From Candidatus Doudnabacteria bacterium (GTDB lineage: Bacteria > Patescibacteriota > Doudnabacteria > UBA920), in the NCBI GenBank assembly GCA_023245915.1, contig JAHFJK010000051.1, positions 1 to 8,324 on the forward strand: 8,324 bases of DNA. Reading direction: 5' to 3'. The notes under the pieces were generated by a model. That model was given only the letters and a program-made list of their open reading frames with translations, had not been told where the DNA came from and searched no databases. The position numbers and the translations under genes are program-made. How positions within the stretch are numbered: position 1 is the stretch's first letter; each line of letters begins with the position of its first letter. This document shows positions 1 through 4,692 of this stretch, one piece after another.

Positions 1-2
1 TT

Positions 3-653
3 CAAATCCAGGAAGGTGAATTTTTTGTTTTGCTCGGCCCTTCGGGTTGCGGCAAATCCACGCTCTTGCGCATAATGAGCGGTTTAGATAAAGAGTTTCG
101 GGGACAAGTAAATAATTCTGGTGATTTTAAAAACAGCGACATTAGTTTTGTGTTCCAGCAGTTTGCTTTGTTGCCTTGGTTGACTCTTGAGCAGAATGTG
201 GCTTTAGGATTGATTGCAAGAAAAGTCGAGGACAGTAAAGTACGCACGATTGTAAACAATGAGCTTAAAGCTTTTGGCTTGGAAAAATTGGCTGGAAGCT
301 ATCCCAAAGAGCTTTCCGGCGGCCAAAAACAGCGCGTGGGTTTGGCCCGGGCTTTTGCGACTAATCCAAAACTCTTGTTTATGGATGAGCCTTTCTCCGC
401 GCTCGACAGCTTTATTGCAAAAGAATTAAGAGAAAAGCTTTTGCGGGTCTGGCAGGCAAGAAAGCCAACCGTAATTATGGTTACTCATAACATTTCCGAA
501 GCCATTGAACTGGCTGACCGCATTGCTGTAATGTCATCGCGTCCGGGGAAAATAGAAAAAATTGTTTTAAATCCCCTGTCCCGTCCCCGCCCCATGCGCG
601 GCAAAGAAGTTTTTGCTTTGGAAGATGAGCTTTATGGGTTAGTAAAACCATAA
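3..653 (+). CDS. ABC transporter ATP-binding protein, NitT/TauT (nitrate/sulfonate/taurine) type, 5'-truncated by window edge
   Basis: Cytoplasmic ATPase subunit of an importer of the nitrate/sulfonate/taurine class. The reading frame is open to the left edge, so the gene starts outside the window; about 216 residues remain of a family usually near 250. The visible part begins just before Walker A, in the usual QEGEFFVLLGPSGCGKST context (visible residues 3-20). It continues with a Q-loop (VFQQFALLPWLT, the LPWLT being characteristic of this class), the signature LSGGQKQR, Walker B and D-loop (LLFMDEPFSALDS) and the H-loop (MVTHNISEAIELADRI). All ATPase motifs are intact. The C-terminal tail is short, with no regulatory domain. 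Permease and binding-protein genes are not in the window, so the substrate cannot be named; the gene is presumably the last of its operon because a terminator overlaps its stop. Confidence 0.93.
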   Translation, partial: QIQEGEFFVLLGPSGCGKSTLLRIMSGLDKEFRGQVNNSGDFKNSDISFVFQQFALLPWLTLEQNVALGLIARKVEDSKVRTIVNNELKAFGLEKLAGSYPKELSGGQKQRVGLARAFATNPKLLFMDEPFSALDSFIAKELREKLLRVWQARKPTVIMVTHNISEAIELADRIAVMSSRPGKIEKIVLNPLSRPRPMRGKEVFALEDELYGLVKP

Positions 654-677
654 AACCCTCCTAAGCGGAGGGTTTTA
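651..677. terminator. Bidirectional terminator shared by convergent genes
   Basis: An 11-bp perfect inverted repeat (651-661 with 667-677; arm TAAAACCCTCC) closes a 5-nt loop. A-rich and T-rich arm ends give a terminator shape on both strands. The TAA of the plus-strand ABC ATPase (651-653) and the TAA of the minus-strand gene (675-677) form the outermost bases of the two arms, so one compact element ends both transcripts. Confidence 0.85.
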
Positions 678-1088
678 GATTATTAGGCTTAAATTTGAGT
701 TGATTATTATCGGCTGCATGGCGGCGAGTTCGGAGGTGTAGGGCAAATCGGGCAGCGGATTTAAGCAATAAAGTTTTTTATTTAAGACATGAGCAAACCC
801 CATTTCCAAAAAAGTGTTGCCGCCGATGTAGTTTTTCACTCCCCTTTTGTCAATGTTGACCACCAGCACGACATCGTGGTTTTTGATTTTTTCGTAGTAG
901 CCGCGGATTAAATCAAACTTAATTTTATCGTCGGCTTTTTCCTCTACCGAAACCCCGGTCCGATTTTTTAAATATTCGTTTTTCAAACTTGTGGGAATTT
1001 CCACTTCATGTCCCATAGTTTCCAGTTGGCGCTGGATGTCAATAATTTCTTTTCCGGCGGCAATGGAGCCGCAAATTATTATTTTCAT
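675..1088 (-). CDS. Nucleoside 2-deoxyribosyltransferase-like protein
   Basis: A 137-aa protein with a nucleoside 2-deoxyribosyltransferase-like Rossmann-type fold. It starts with the strand MKIIICGSI; a second strand at residues 71-79 begins at D72 (DVVLVVN); then comes GGNTFLEMGFAH (89-100), matching the family's nucleophile segment with E95 as the likely catalytic Glu, followed by NKKLYCLNPLP. Family members exchange or hydrolyse the base of deoxynucleosides or related nucleotides; the true substrate cannot be read from sequence. The ATG lies only 2 nt after the stop of the antitoxin gene and has no Shine-Dalgarno, so it is probably cotranscribed with and coupled to the HigB/HigA-type pair. 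It could be housekeeping salvage or an accessory effector of the TA block; neither is shown. Confidence 0.75.
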   Translation of the reverse strand: MKIIICGSIAAGKEIIDIQRQLETMGHEVEIPTSLKNEYLKNRTGVSVEEKADDKIKFDLIRGYYEKIKNHDVVLVVNIDKRGVKNYIGGNTFLEMGFAHVLNKKLYCLNPLPDLPYTSELAAMQPIIINSNLSLII

Positions 1089-1090
1089 AA

Positions 1091-1363
1091 TTAAGATATA
1101 GAGATTTGGAGTTCGGCGTTTAGGGCTTCTGTGACTTTTTTAAGGAAGTTCAGGCTGGGGTTATAAGAGCCTTGCTCCAGTCGGGAAATAGCCGATTGTT
1201 TGGTGCCAATTTTTTTGGCCAATTGGGCTTGGGTCAATTTTTGCTCCAACCGTTTTTGAATAAGTGCTTCAATTAAAGCAAACTCCGGGCCTAACGCATC
1301 GTAGGCTTTCTTGACCGTCTTGTCTTTTAGAAGTTCTTTTTTTAGAGTCTTAAAAGTTTTCAT
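1091..1363 (-). CDS. higA: XRE-family antitoxin / transcriptional repressor (HigA-like)
   Basis: A 90-aa DNA-binding protein. Residues 1-32 form a helical lead-in, and residues 33-85 are a Cro/C1-type helix-turn-helix with the textbook core TQAQLAKKIGTKQSAISRLEQG split over helices 2-3 (44-65). In HigBA systems of this class the antitoxin binds the toxin and represses the operon. It follows the toxin gene (toxin-first order, as in HigBA) by 26 nt. It also has its own consensus promoter, whose predicted start coincides with the ATG, so it should be made even without transcription of the toxin. Two inverted repeats, one upstream of each gene, are candidate operators. The assignment to XRE antitoxin is firm; the exact HigA subgroup is inferred. 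Confidence 0.88.
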   Translation of the reverse strand: MKTFKTLKKELLKDKTVKKAYDALGPEFALIEALIQKRLEQKLTQAQLAKKIGTKQSAISRLEQGSYNPSLNFLKKVTEALNAELQISIS

Positions 1364-1369
1364 AAAACT

Positions 1370-1398
1370 ATTATAACTTATATGTTATATTATGTCAA
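1370..1398 (-). promoter_or_regulatory. Consensus sigma70 promoter for the antitoxin
   Basis: On the minus strand the -35 TTGACA (1393-1398) and the -10 TATAAT (1370-1375) are separated by exactly 17 bp, a perfect match to the consensus. The expected start site, about 7 nt after the -10, falls on the ATG at 1361-1363, so the message would be leaderless. The -35 overlaps the last codons and stop region of the toxin gene. Confidence 0.85.
1372..1389. promoter_or_regulatory. Candidate operator inside the antitoxin promoter
   Basis: A perfect inverted repeat TATAAC-N6-GTTATA occupies the spacer of the antitoxin promoter and overlaps its -10. This size and placement suit an XRE dimer acting as autorepressor. 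Inference only; AT-rich sequence makes short palindromes common. Confidence 0.5.
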
Positions 1399-1650
1399 CA
1401 GTTTTAACTTTGAGAGAGCTGTTTTGAGTTCTTTTGCAGGTATTTTTTGGCTTTTTTTAACAAACCCGTGTAATAAAAACGCGGAGTTTTTATGAAATGT
1501 ATAAAAAATCCGAATTTCTTGCCGCCCGCGGACCCTTAATTCAAATAAGGACCCGGCAATTTTTTTAGAGTGGGGCCAAGGTAGCATTGCGCCAAAGGTT
1601 TCCAGTAAATCCAAAGCCCTGACTACTTTGGCTATGGCCGGAGTGTCCAA
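1390..1650 (-). CDS. higB: RelE/HigB-like toxin (phage Gp49-like family), N-terminally interrupted
   Basis: The residues match the HigB/Gp49-like mRNA interferase fold: HSKKIAGSLFELRVRGRQE, then RIFYTFHKNSAFLLHGFVKKSQ and a helical tail with IPAKELKTALSK. Related toxins cleave ribosome-bound mRNA. The longest stop-free frame begins at a TTG (1648-1650), but homology clearly continues upstream: the preceding codons read DPKVEKFIKSL, the usual first helix. Before them comes an in-frame TAA (1681-1683), then ATG GGA ATT AAA (1693-1695 back to 1684). The ancestral start is therefore probably ATG 1695, with Tyr changed to TAA at codon 5. As it stands the gene is either dead or makes a toxin lacking about 15 N-terminal residues from a weak internal start with no Shine-Dalgarno. 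The cognate antitoxin gene lies 26 nt downstream and is intact. Confidence 0.8.
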   Translation of the reverse strand: MDTPAIAKVVRALDLLETFGAMLPWPHSKKIAGSLFELRVRGRQEIRIFYTFHKNSAFLLHGFVKKSQKIPAKELKTALSKLKLLT

Positions 1651-1698
1651 AGACTTAATAAATTTTTCAACTTTCGGGTCTTATTTAATTCCCATAAA

Positions 1699-1728
1699 CG
1701 GTCGTATATTATATATGGTATACAATCG
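1699..1728. promoter_or_regulatory. Promoter/operator region upstream of the HigB-like gene
   Basis: On the minus strand a TATAAT -10 (1708-1713) lies 12 nt before the probable ancestral ATG (1693-1695). It sits in an imperfect inverted repeat with 10-bp arms (1699-1708 and 1719-1728, 8/10 matching, cores GTATA/TATAC) and a 10-bp spacer. No convincing -35 is found at 17 bp; a TTGACA further upstream is 24 bp away. Probable autoregulated TA promoter, moderate certainty. Confidence 0.45.
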
Positions 1729-1739
1729 TTCACTATTTG

Positions 1740-2000
1740 TCAATAGACCTTACCCACATTTAATTTTTTAATAAGTTTTATTTTTTTCTTTCTCGGCCAT
1801 TTTTTTACTTCTGCTTCTCTGCTTAAAGTCTTGCCCCACGATTTAAACTTTTCTGAATAAACAATTTTCCCGCCGCCGCGGGATTTAACATATTTAGAAC
1901 CAATTCCAGAGTTATGTTTTTTTATTCTAGCAGTCAAATTTTTACAACTGCCGCAGTAAAAGCTTTCGTCTTTGCATTTGAGGATGTAGAAATAGAACAT
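1740..2000 (-). CDS. GIY-YIG domain protein (UPF0213/YhbQ-like)
   Basis: An 86-aa stand-alone GIY-YIG nuclease-fold protein. The first strand MFYFYILKCKD carries the GIY-equivalent (FYI), and FYCGSCKN carries the YIG-equivalent (FYCG, the usual Ile replaced by Cys). R25 in the helix ARIKKHN is the expected catalytic Arg. A GIGSKYVKSRGGGKIVYSE segment follows, then LSREAEVKKWPRKKK with a candidate metal-binding Glu at E62. Length and motif order match UPF0213 proteins, whose cellular role is not settled (DNA structure nuclease or repair is usually suggested). Its ATG abuts the TAA of the AbiEii-like gene with no gap, so it is expected to be translated as the third gene of the AbiE transcript. 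Its first 34 bases recur at 3521-3555. Confidence 0.88.
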   Translation of the reverse strand: MFYFYILKCKDESFYCGSCKNLTARIKKHNSGIGSKYVKSRGGGKIVYSEKFKSWGKTLSREAEVKKWPRKKKIKLIKKLNVGKVY

Positions 2001-2001
2001 T
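1967..2001. repeat. 35-bp direct repeat, copy A (GIY-YIG 5' end)
   Basis: 33 of 35 bases are identical to 3521-3555. It covers the start codon and first 11 codons of the intact GIY-YIG gene. With copy B it brackets the AbiEi/AbiEii pair. Confidence 0.85.
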
Positions 2002-2735
2002 TATTTTAACGCGGCAATTTCATCGCGAAGCAGGCTTAACACCTCACGCTTTAAAGATTTGCGTATTTGGGCAAATTTATCTGGAGGCAAAAGAAAGCTT
2101 AAATCTTCGGTAATTATTTTGTCTGTTACATGGCTTTCAGTAAACTCAATTAAACCAATAAAAAAAATTTTGGCACTGACTTTTCGCCTTTCTTCTATTA
2201 CTGCTTTGTTGTAATTAAACCCTTGCAGAAAAAAACTGTGAATATCAAAGACATCCCGTCCGGCGATGTGGTTGGTTTTTTCAAAGCGGTCTATAAGGGC
2301 AACAAGCTTATGCGCAAATAAAGTTTCTTTGGTCTGACAGGTTAAAATCCTGTCAATTTCTATAAATCTTTGCGGTTCGTATTGGCTGGACGCAAAAAGC
2401 GGAAAAGACGCTTCAATTTTTAAAGTATTGCGACCGATGTTGTCATACTTCAAAAAATATTGAAGCCCGTTTTTACTGGAATCTTTTATTGCCAGGCCGC
2501 AATTTTTAAAGACAATTTCCAGTTGTTTGCGCGTTTCGGGAATTTTTTCTTGTTTGCCCGAGTAATCAAAATCCAAATCCACCGAAAACCGGTTAAGCCA
2601 ATCAAGCATAGCCGCGCAAGTTCCGCCTTTAAAGTATAAAACTTCAGAAAGTTTAGAGTCGTCGGCAATTGCCTCCAAAAGCCTATACAGCCAGGCTTTA
2701 TGTACGGCGTCTTTTTTATTTGGCAGAGTCATCAT
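2001..2735 (-). CDS. abiEii: Nucleotidyltransferase toxin, AbiEii/AbiGii family
   Basis: A 244-aa member of the AbiEii/MenT-like nucleotidyltransferases, the toxin half of AbiE-type systems, which transfer NMP from an NTP to a target (tRNA acceptor ends for studied MenT proteins). Visible motifs: YFKGGTCAAMLDWL (34-47), then RFSVDLDFD (49-57) giving the catalytic D53/D55 pair; a second conserved segment KETLFAHKLVALIDR (136-150) with K143; and GRDVFDIHSFF (159-169) with D161/D164. All are intact and length is normal. The start is ATG-ATG at 2730-2735 without a Shine-Dalgarno. It lies 110 nt after the AbiEi-like gene and directly abuts the GIY-YIG gene, arguing for one transcript. Function as a bacteriostatic toxin with phage-defence potential is inferred from the family. 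Confidence 0.9.
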   Translation of the reverse strand: MMTLPNKKDAVHKAWLYRLLEAIADDSKLSEVLYFKGGTCAAMLDWLNRFSVDLDFDYSGKQEKIPETRKQLEIVFKNCGLAIKDSSKNGLQYFLKYDNIGRNTLKIEASFPLFASSQYEPQRFIEIDRILTCQTKETLFAHKLVALIDRFEKTNHIAGRDVFDIHSFFLQGFNYNKAVIEERRKVSAKIFFIGLIEFTESHVTDKIITEDLSFLLPPDKFAQIRKSLKREVLSLLRDEIAALK

Positions 2736-2845
2736 AAAAATTAGTGCGCCATTAATTTAATTCTAATGATTGACAATTTGCAAAAGCCATTAATTCCTTG
2801 AGAATTTACAGCATCCTCATCCGTCAAATTTAAATTAAAGTCACA

Positions 2846-3442
2846 CTAGTACCCGACTTTTTCAATTATGCTTTTAAGAATTTTTTTATTGATTGTTTTT
2901 GAAGCAAAACCATCCAAATATTTTTTGGGGCTAAAATACAGTATGTCAGCCGCCGCTCTTTCCGGGGAAGCAGTCCTAATTCCATTTATGATTTCAATGC
3001 CGGCATTGTTATATAAAAATAAATCGCGCAGCTGCCTTGACCTAAATTTAGTTCCGCCGACCGTAAACCTTTTTGAGGTTTTGCTTACTAAGGTAATTTC
3101 CTTTGGCGGCTGGTTTACAATTCCGCTGTCAAACAATACCGACTCGCAGGAAATATATGCGGCGCCATGCAGGGCTTTTATGCCTATTAGGCGCGGGTCA
3201 ACATCGGCAATTTTTTTTATTGAATAAAGCCCGTGATAAATATGATAAATTAATCCCCGGGCAATGTACCTGGAAACGGTAGTGTACAAAGTATTTTTGT
3301 TTCTGATATTCCATAAATTGGCTAAGTCGCCAATATGAAATACTGTTTCACCCAAACTAGCTAATTTCGCCATCCTCTCCCCGCCCGAAACCCGCTTGTC
3401 TTTGGGTAAAATGGTATTTTTTGATGTATTTTTAGAATTCAT
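2846..3442 (-). CDS. abiEi: AbiEi-type antitoxin / transcriptional repressor
   Basis: A 198-aa protein preceding the AbiEii-like toxin, as in AbiE operons. Residues about 34-80 form a winged helix (VFHIGDLANLW, TTVSRYIARGLIYHIYHGLYSI), and residues 85-198 match the C-terminal antitoxin region of AbiEi (GAAYISCESVLFDSGIV, then ITLVSKTSKRF, and SPERAAADILYFSPKKY). In studied AbiE systems the antitoxin acts by repressing the operon and does not bind the toxin (type IV behaviour). Start choice: ATG 3440-3442 lies right after a promoter and palindrome. An internal ATG (residue 24, 3371-3373) is preceded by GGGGAGAGG and begins the conserved part, so it is a fair alternative. Ends with TAG after GY, common for relatives. 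Confidence 0.88.
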   Translation of the reverse strand: MNSKNTSKNTILPKDKRVSGGERMAKLASLGETVFHIGDLANLWNIRNKNTLYTTVSRYIARGLIYHIYHGLYSIKKIADVDPRLIGIKALHGAAYISCESVLFDSGIVNQPPKEITLVSKTSKRFTVGGTKFRSRQLRDLFLYNNAGIEIINGIRTASPERAAADILYFSPKKYLDGFASKTINKKILKSIIEKVGY

Positions 3443-3470
3443 GTATTATGTACTTATATGTACATAATAC
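3443..3470. promoter_or_regulatory. Perfect 11-bp inverted repeat, probable AbiEi operator
   Basis: Arms GTATTATGTAC (3443-3453) and GTACATAATAC (3460-3470) are perfect reverse complements around a 6-bp spacer. The repeat begins at the base next to the abiEi ATG, and its right arm contains the -10 box. AbiEi proteins are known to repress their own promoter through inverted repeats, so this is the obvious binding site. Confidence 0.8.
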
Positions 3471-3492
3471 TATAACTTTAAGTATTTGTCAA
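3464..3492 (-). promoter_or_regulatory. Promoter of the AbiE operon
   Basis: On the minus strand TTGACA (3487-3492), a 17-bp spacer and TATTAT (3464-3469). The predicted start near 3457 leaves about 15 nt before the ATG, with no Shine-Dalgarno. The -35 box overlaps the TGA that ends the GIY-YIG stub, so the promoter begins exactly where that remnant stops. Confidence 0.8.
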
Positions 3493-3554
3493 ATTCCATT
3501 CTTTCCCCAATAAACCGTGCCGTCTTTGCATTTGAGGATGTAAAAGTAGAACAT
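3489..3554 (-). pseudogene. 5' remnant of a second GIY-YIG gene (21 codons)
   Basis: Starting from ATG 3552-3554 the frame reads MFYFYILKCKDGTVYWGK, then NGI and TGA. The first 11 residues are identical to the intact GIY-YIG protein at 1740-2000, and GTVYWG continues the family motif, after which homology is lost and the frame stops. It is therefore the head of a UPF0213-like gene cut off at the AbiE promoter. A tiny translated peptide is possible but no function is expected. Confidence 0.75.
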
Positions 3555-3555
3555 T
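3521..3555. repeat. 35-bp direct repeat, copy B (GIY-YIG stub)
   Basis: Matches 1967-2001 at 33 of 35 bases, with the two differences at 3543 and 3546. Same orientation as copy A, about 1.55 kb apart, spanning the AbiEi and AbiEii genes. Confidence 0.85.
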
Positions 3556-3565
3556 AGCGCCACTA

Positions 3566-4093
3566 TTAACGTCGGTCTATATTAGTGTTAATTCCTTCAA
3601 GTGATTCTTTAGGCCTTCTTTGTCTGGCCTCTTCAAGAAAGGCTTCTTCTCCGTCGATGTGACCTTCCAATAAGCCCCTTTCTTTCAAATCGTCAAAAAT
3701 ATATTGGGCTACTAACCCTACTTTATCTCTGCCTGAATAATCAAGCCAAGCTATTTCAGCTATTTCAGACTTTTGAGGATCAGCTGTTGGTTCCCCCTCA
3801 TACTCAGCTGTATAACAATTCATTCTGACTATAGTTCCCTCTGATCTGCCATGAGCTTGAGCCTCAAATGATCCAAAAAACTTTATAGTTTTAGGTTTTA
3901 TCTTAATATTTAGCTCTTCCCCATTTTCACGTACCAAACATTCTTGATCGGTTTCCATTGTTCCATCATCTTTAGGTTTGTGTTTGCCACCAGGCATATA
4001 AAAAGTATCTGGATTTTTCTTGGAACGGGCGACTAATATTTTTCCACTCTTTATTTCCACTAGGGCCGGTTTATCAATGTAAGTTTTATCCAT
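3566..4093 (-). CDS. Divergent Nudix hydrolase-like protein
   Basis: A 175-aa Nudix-fold protein when started at ATG 4091-4093 (MDKTYIDKPALVEIKSGKIL). The strand ending YMPGGKHKP leads into the Nudix box. E47, seven residues, R55-E56 and E59-E60 keep the metal-binding skeleton, but there are extra residues (KDDGT) between the Gly and the first Glu. The hydrophobic residue after RE is Asn, and the late Gly of the canonical GX5EX7REUXEEXGU is Asn (N62). Family members hydrolyse nucleoside diphosphates linked to another group; substrate unknown and activity less certain with this box. The C-terminal half is highly charged. A 22-codon extension to 4159 is open but is Gly/Pro-rich, unlike a Nudix start, and borders a palindromic repeat, so it was left out. 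The surrounding genes give no pathway link. Confidence 0.78.
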   Translation of the reverse strand: MDKTYIDKPALVEIKSGKILVARSKKNPDTFYMPGGKHKPKDDGTMETDQECLVRENGEELNIKIKPKTIKFFGSFEAQAHGRSEGTIVRMNCYTAEYEGEPTADPQKSEIAEIAWLDYSGRDKVGLVAQYIFDDLKERGLLEGHIDGEEAFLEEARQRRPKESLEGINTNIDRR

Positions 4094-4163
4094 AAAATTG
4101 TTGGCTGATTTGAGTTTTTTTGGTGGACCTGGCGAGAATCCTGCTTCGCGTCCCGGCAATGCG

Positions 4164-4200
4164 CCCCGGTAGCAGAATCGCTTCGCGATTCGCTACGGGG
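4164..4200. repeat. GC-rich long palindrome, REP-like
   Basis: The left arm (4164-4181) and right arm (4185-4200) pair over 16 bp with two single-base bulges: a 7-bp core GAATCGC/GCGATTC around TTC, then 5 and 4 bp. A related unit, GAATCCTGCTTCGCG, lies just left (4134-4150). Located between the Nudix start and the tRNA 3' end; on the minus strand it could also help end the tRNA transcript, but no T-run follows. Confidence 0.65.
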
Positions 4201-4235
4201 TAAAAATGCCGCGTAATACTTCACCCGCCCACCTC

Positions 4236-4322
4236 TGGTGCCGGGGACAGGAATTGAACCTGCATGCCCTTGCGGGCGTCAGCTCCTAAAGCTGATGCGT
4301 CTGCCAGTTTCGCCACCCCGGC
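4236..4322 (-). tRNA. tRNA-Leu, anticodon UAG, CCA encoded
   Basis: Read on the minus strand, the acceptor stem GCCGGGG (4316-4322) pairs with CCCCGGC (4240-4246), followed by discriminator A and an encoded CCA (4236-4238). The anticodon arm is TCAGC / TTTAGGA / GCTGA, placing TAG at positions 34-36, which decodes CUA as Leu. A long variable arm (GCCC GCAA GGGC) shows it is a type II tRNA, as expected for Leu. The T arm is GCAGG-TTCAATT-CCTGT with one G-T pair. All arms fold without mismatch, so it looks functional. It could serve as an integration landmark for the accessory block, but no second copy of its 3' end is visible here. Confidence 0.95.
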
Positions 4323-4333
4323 TTGTTATCAAA

Positions 4334-4362
4334 ATTCTAGTCTTTTTAAAATTCTTTACCAA
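4334..4362 (-). promoter_or_regulatory. Probable tRNA-Leu promoter
   Basis: On the minus strand TTGGTA (4357-4362), a 17-bp spacer and TAGAAT (4334-4339), placed 11 nt before the mature tRNA 5' end. It overlaps the last codons and stop of the GIY-YIG pseudogene. Confidence 0.6.
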
Positions 4363-4567
4363 CGCCAGATTTTAGATATTTTTCTCTTTTTCTTGCGGAT
4401 ACTCTGTCTGGAAGAGTTTCTTGATGAATTACTTTGAAAGGTTTATAAGGGCGCGTAGTTTTTTCCAAACCATTATTGTGTCGCTTTAATCTTTTGGCAA
4501 CATTATTTGTTTGTCCAACATAAATATAATTCTTGATAATACTGCTAATTGCCTAAACAAACATCAT
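4346..4567 (-). pseudogene. GIY-YIG endonuclease gene with in-frame TAG at codon 5
   Basis: The frame from 4552 down to the TAA at 4346-4348 encodes AISSIIKNYIYVGQTNN, then the catalytic-Arg helix AKRLKRHNNG, then TTRPYKPFKVIHQE and the conserved end SARKREKYLKSGVGKEF. This is a near-complete stand-alone GIY-YIG protein of the YhbQ/excinuclease-like type (about 73 codons). Upstream, ATG ATG TTT GTT (4556-4567) is in frame but separated by TAG (4553-4555). Relatives read VYAISS here, so a Tyr codon has become TAG. No ATG, GTG or TTG lies between the stop and the YVG motif. Most likely inactive, or expressed only by readthrough; a base-calling error is the main alternative. Confidence 0.8.
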
Positions 4568-4641
4568 AAAATTTTAAGCCGTTCGCCCTTTCATAAACAG
4601 CCAATACATTTTAGCAGTTTATTTTTAAATTTGGCAACAAA

Positions 4642-4668
4642 AAACGCAGTTCTTTTTAAACTGCGTTT
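4642..4668 (-). terminator. Intrinsic terminator after the 404-aa pilin-like gene
   Basis: A perfect 10-bp stem AAACGCAGTT/AACTGCGTTT (4642-4651 with 4659-4668) with a 7-nt loop, followed on the minus strand by a run of six T. It lies 25 nt beyond the TAG... TAA-side end of the pilin frame at 4693, so it ends the leftmost gene of the pilin array. Confidence 0.88.
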
Positions 4669-4692
4669 AAAAAAATCAATCCGAATTTCCGG

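Noticed and set aside
2868..3227. 119-codon open frame on the plus strand
   Set aside because: It is the antisense shadow of the AbiEi-like gene, has no recognisable motif, and the minus-strand frame has clear family homology plus a promoter.
4094..4159. 22-codon N-terminal extension of the Nudix gene
   Set aside because: Gly/Pro-rich sequence next to a palindrome, and the Nudix fold begins naturally at ATG 4093.
4236..4322. tRNA-Leu as an attachment site for an integrated element
   Set aside because: No second copy of the tRNA 3' end and no integrase is visible in the window.
1681..4555. Reassignment of TAA/TAG to Tyr
   Set aside because: TAA and TAG terminate well-defined genes in the window (653, 1091, 2846, 7205), so only local mutation or readthrough is tenable.
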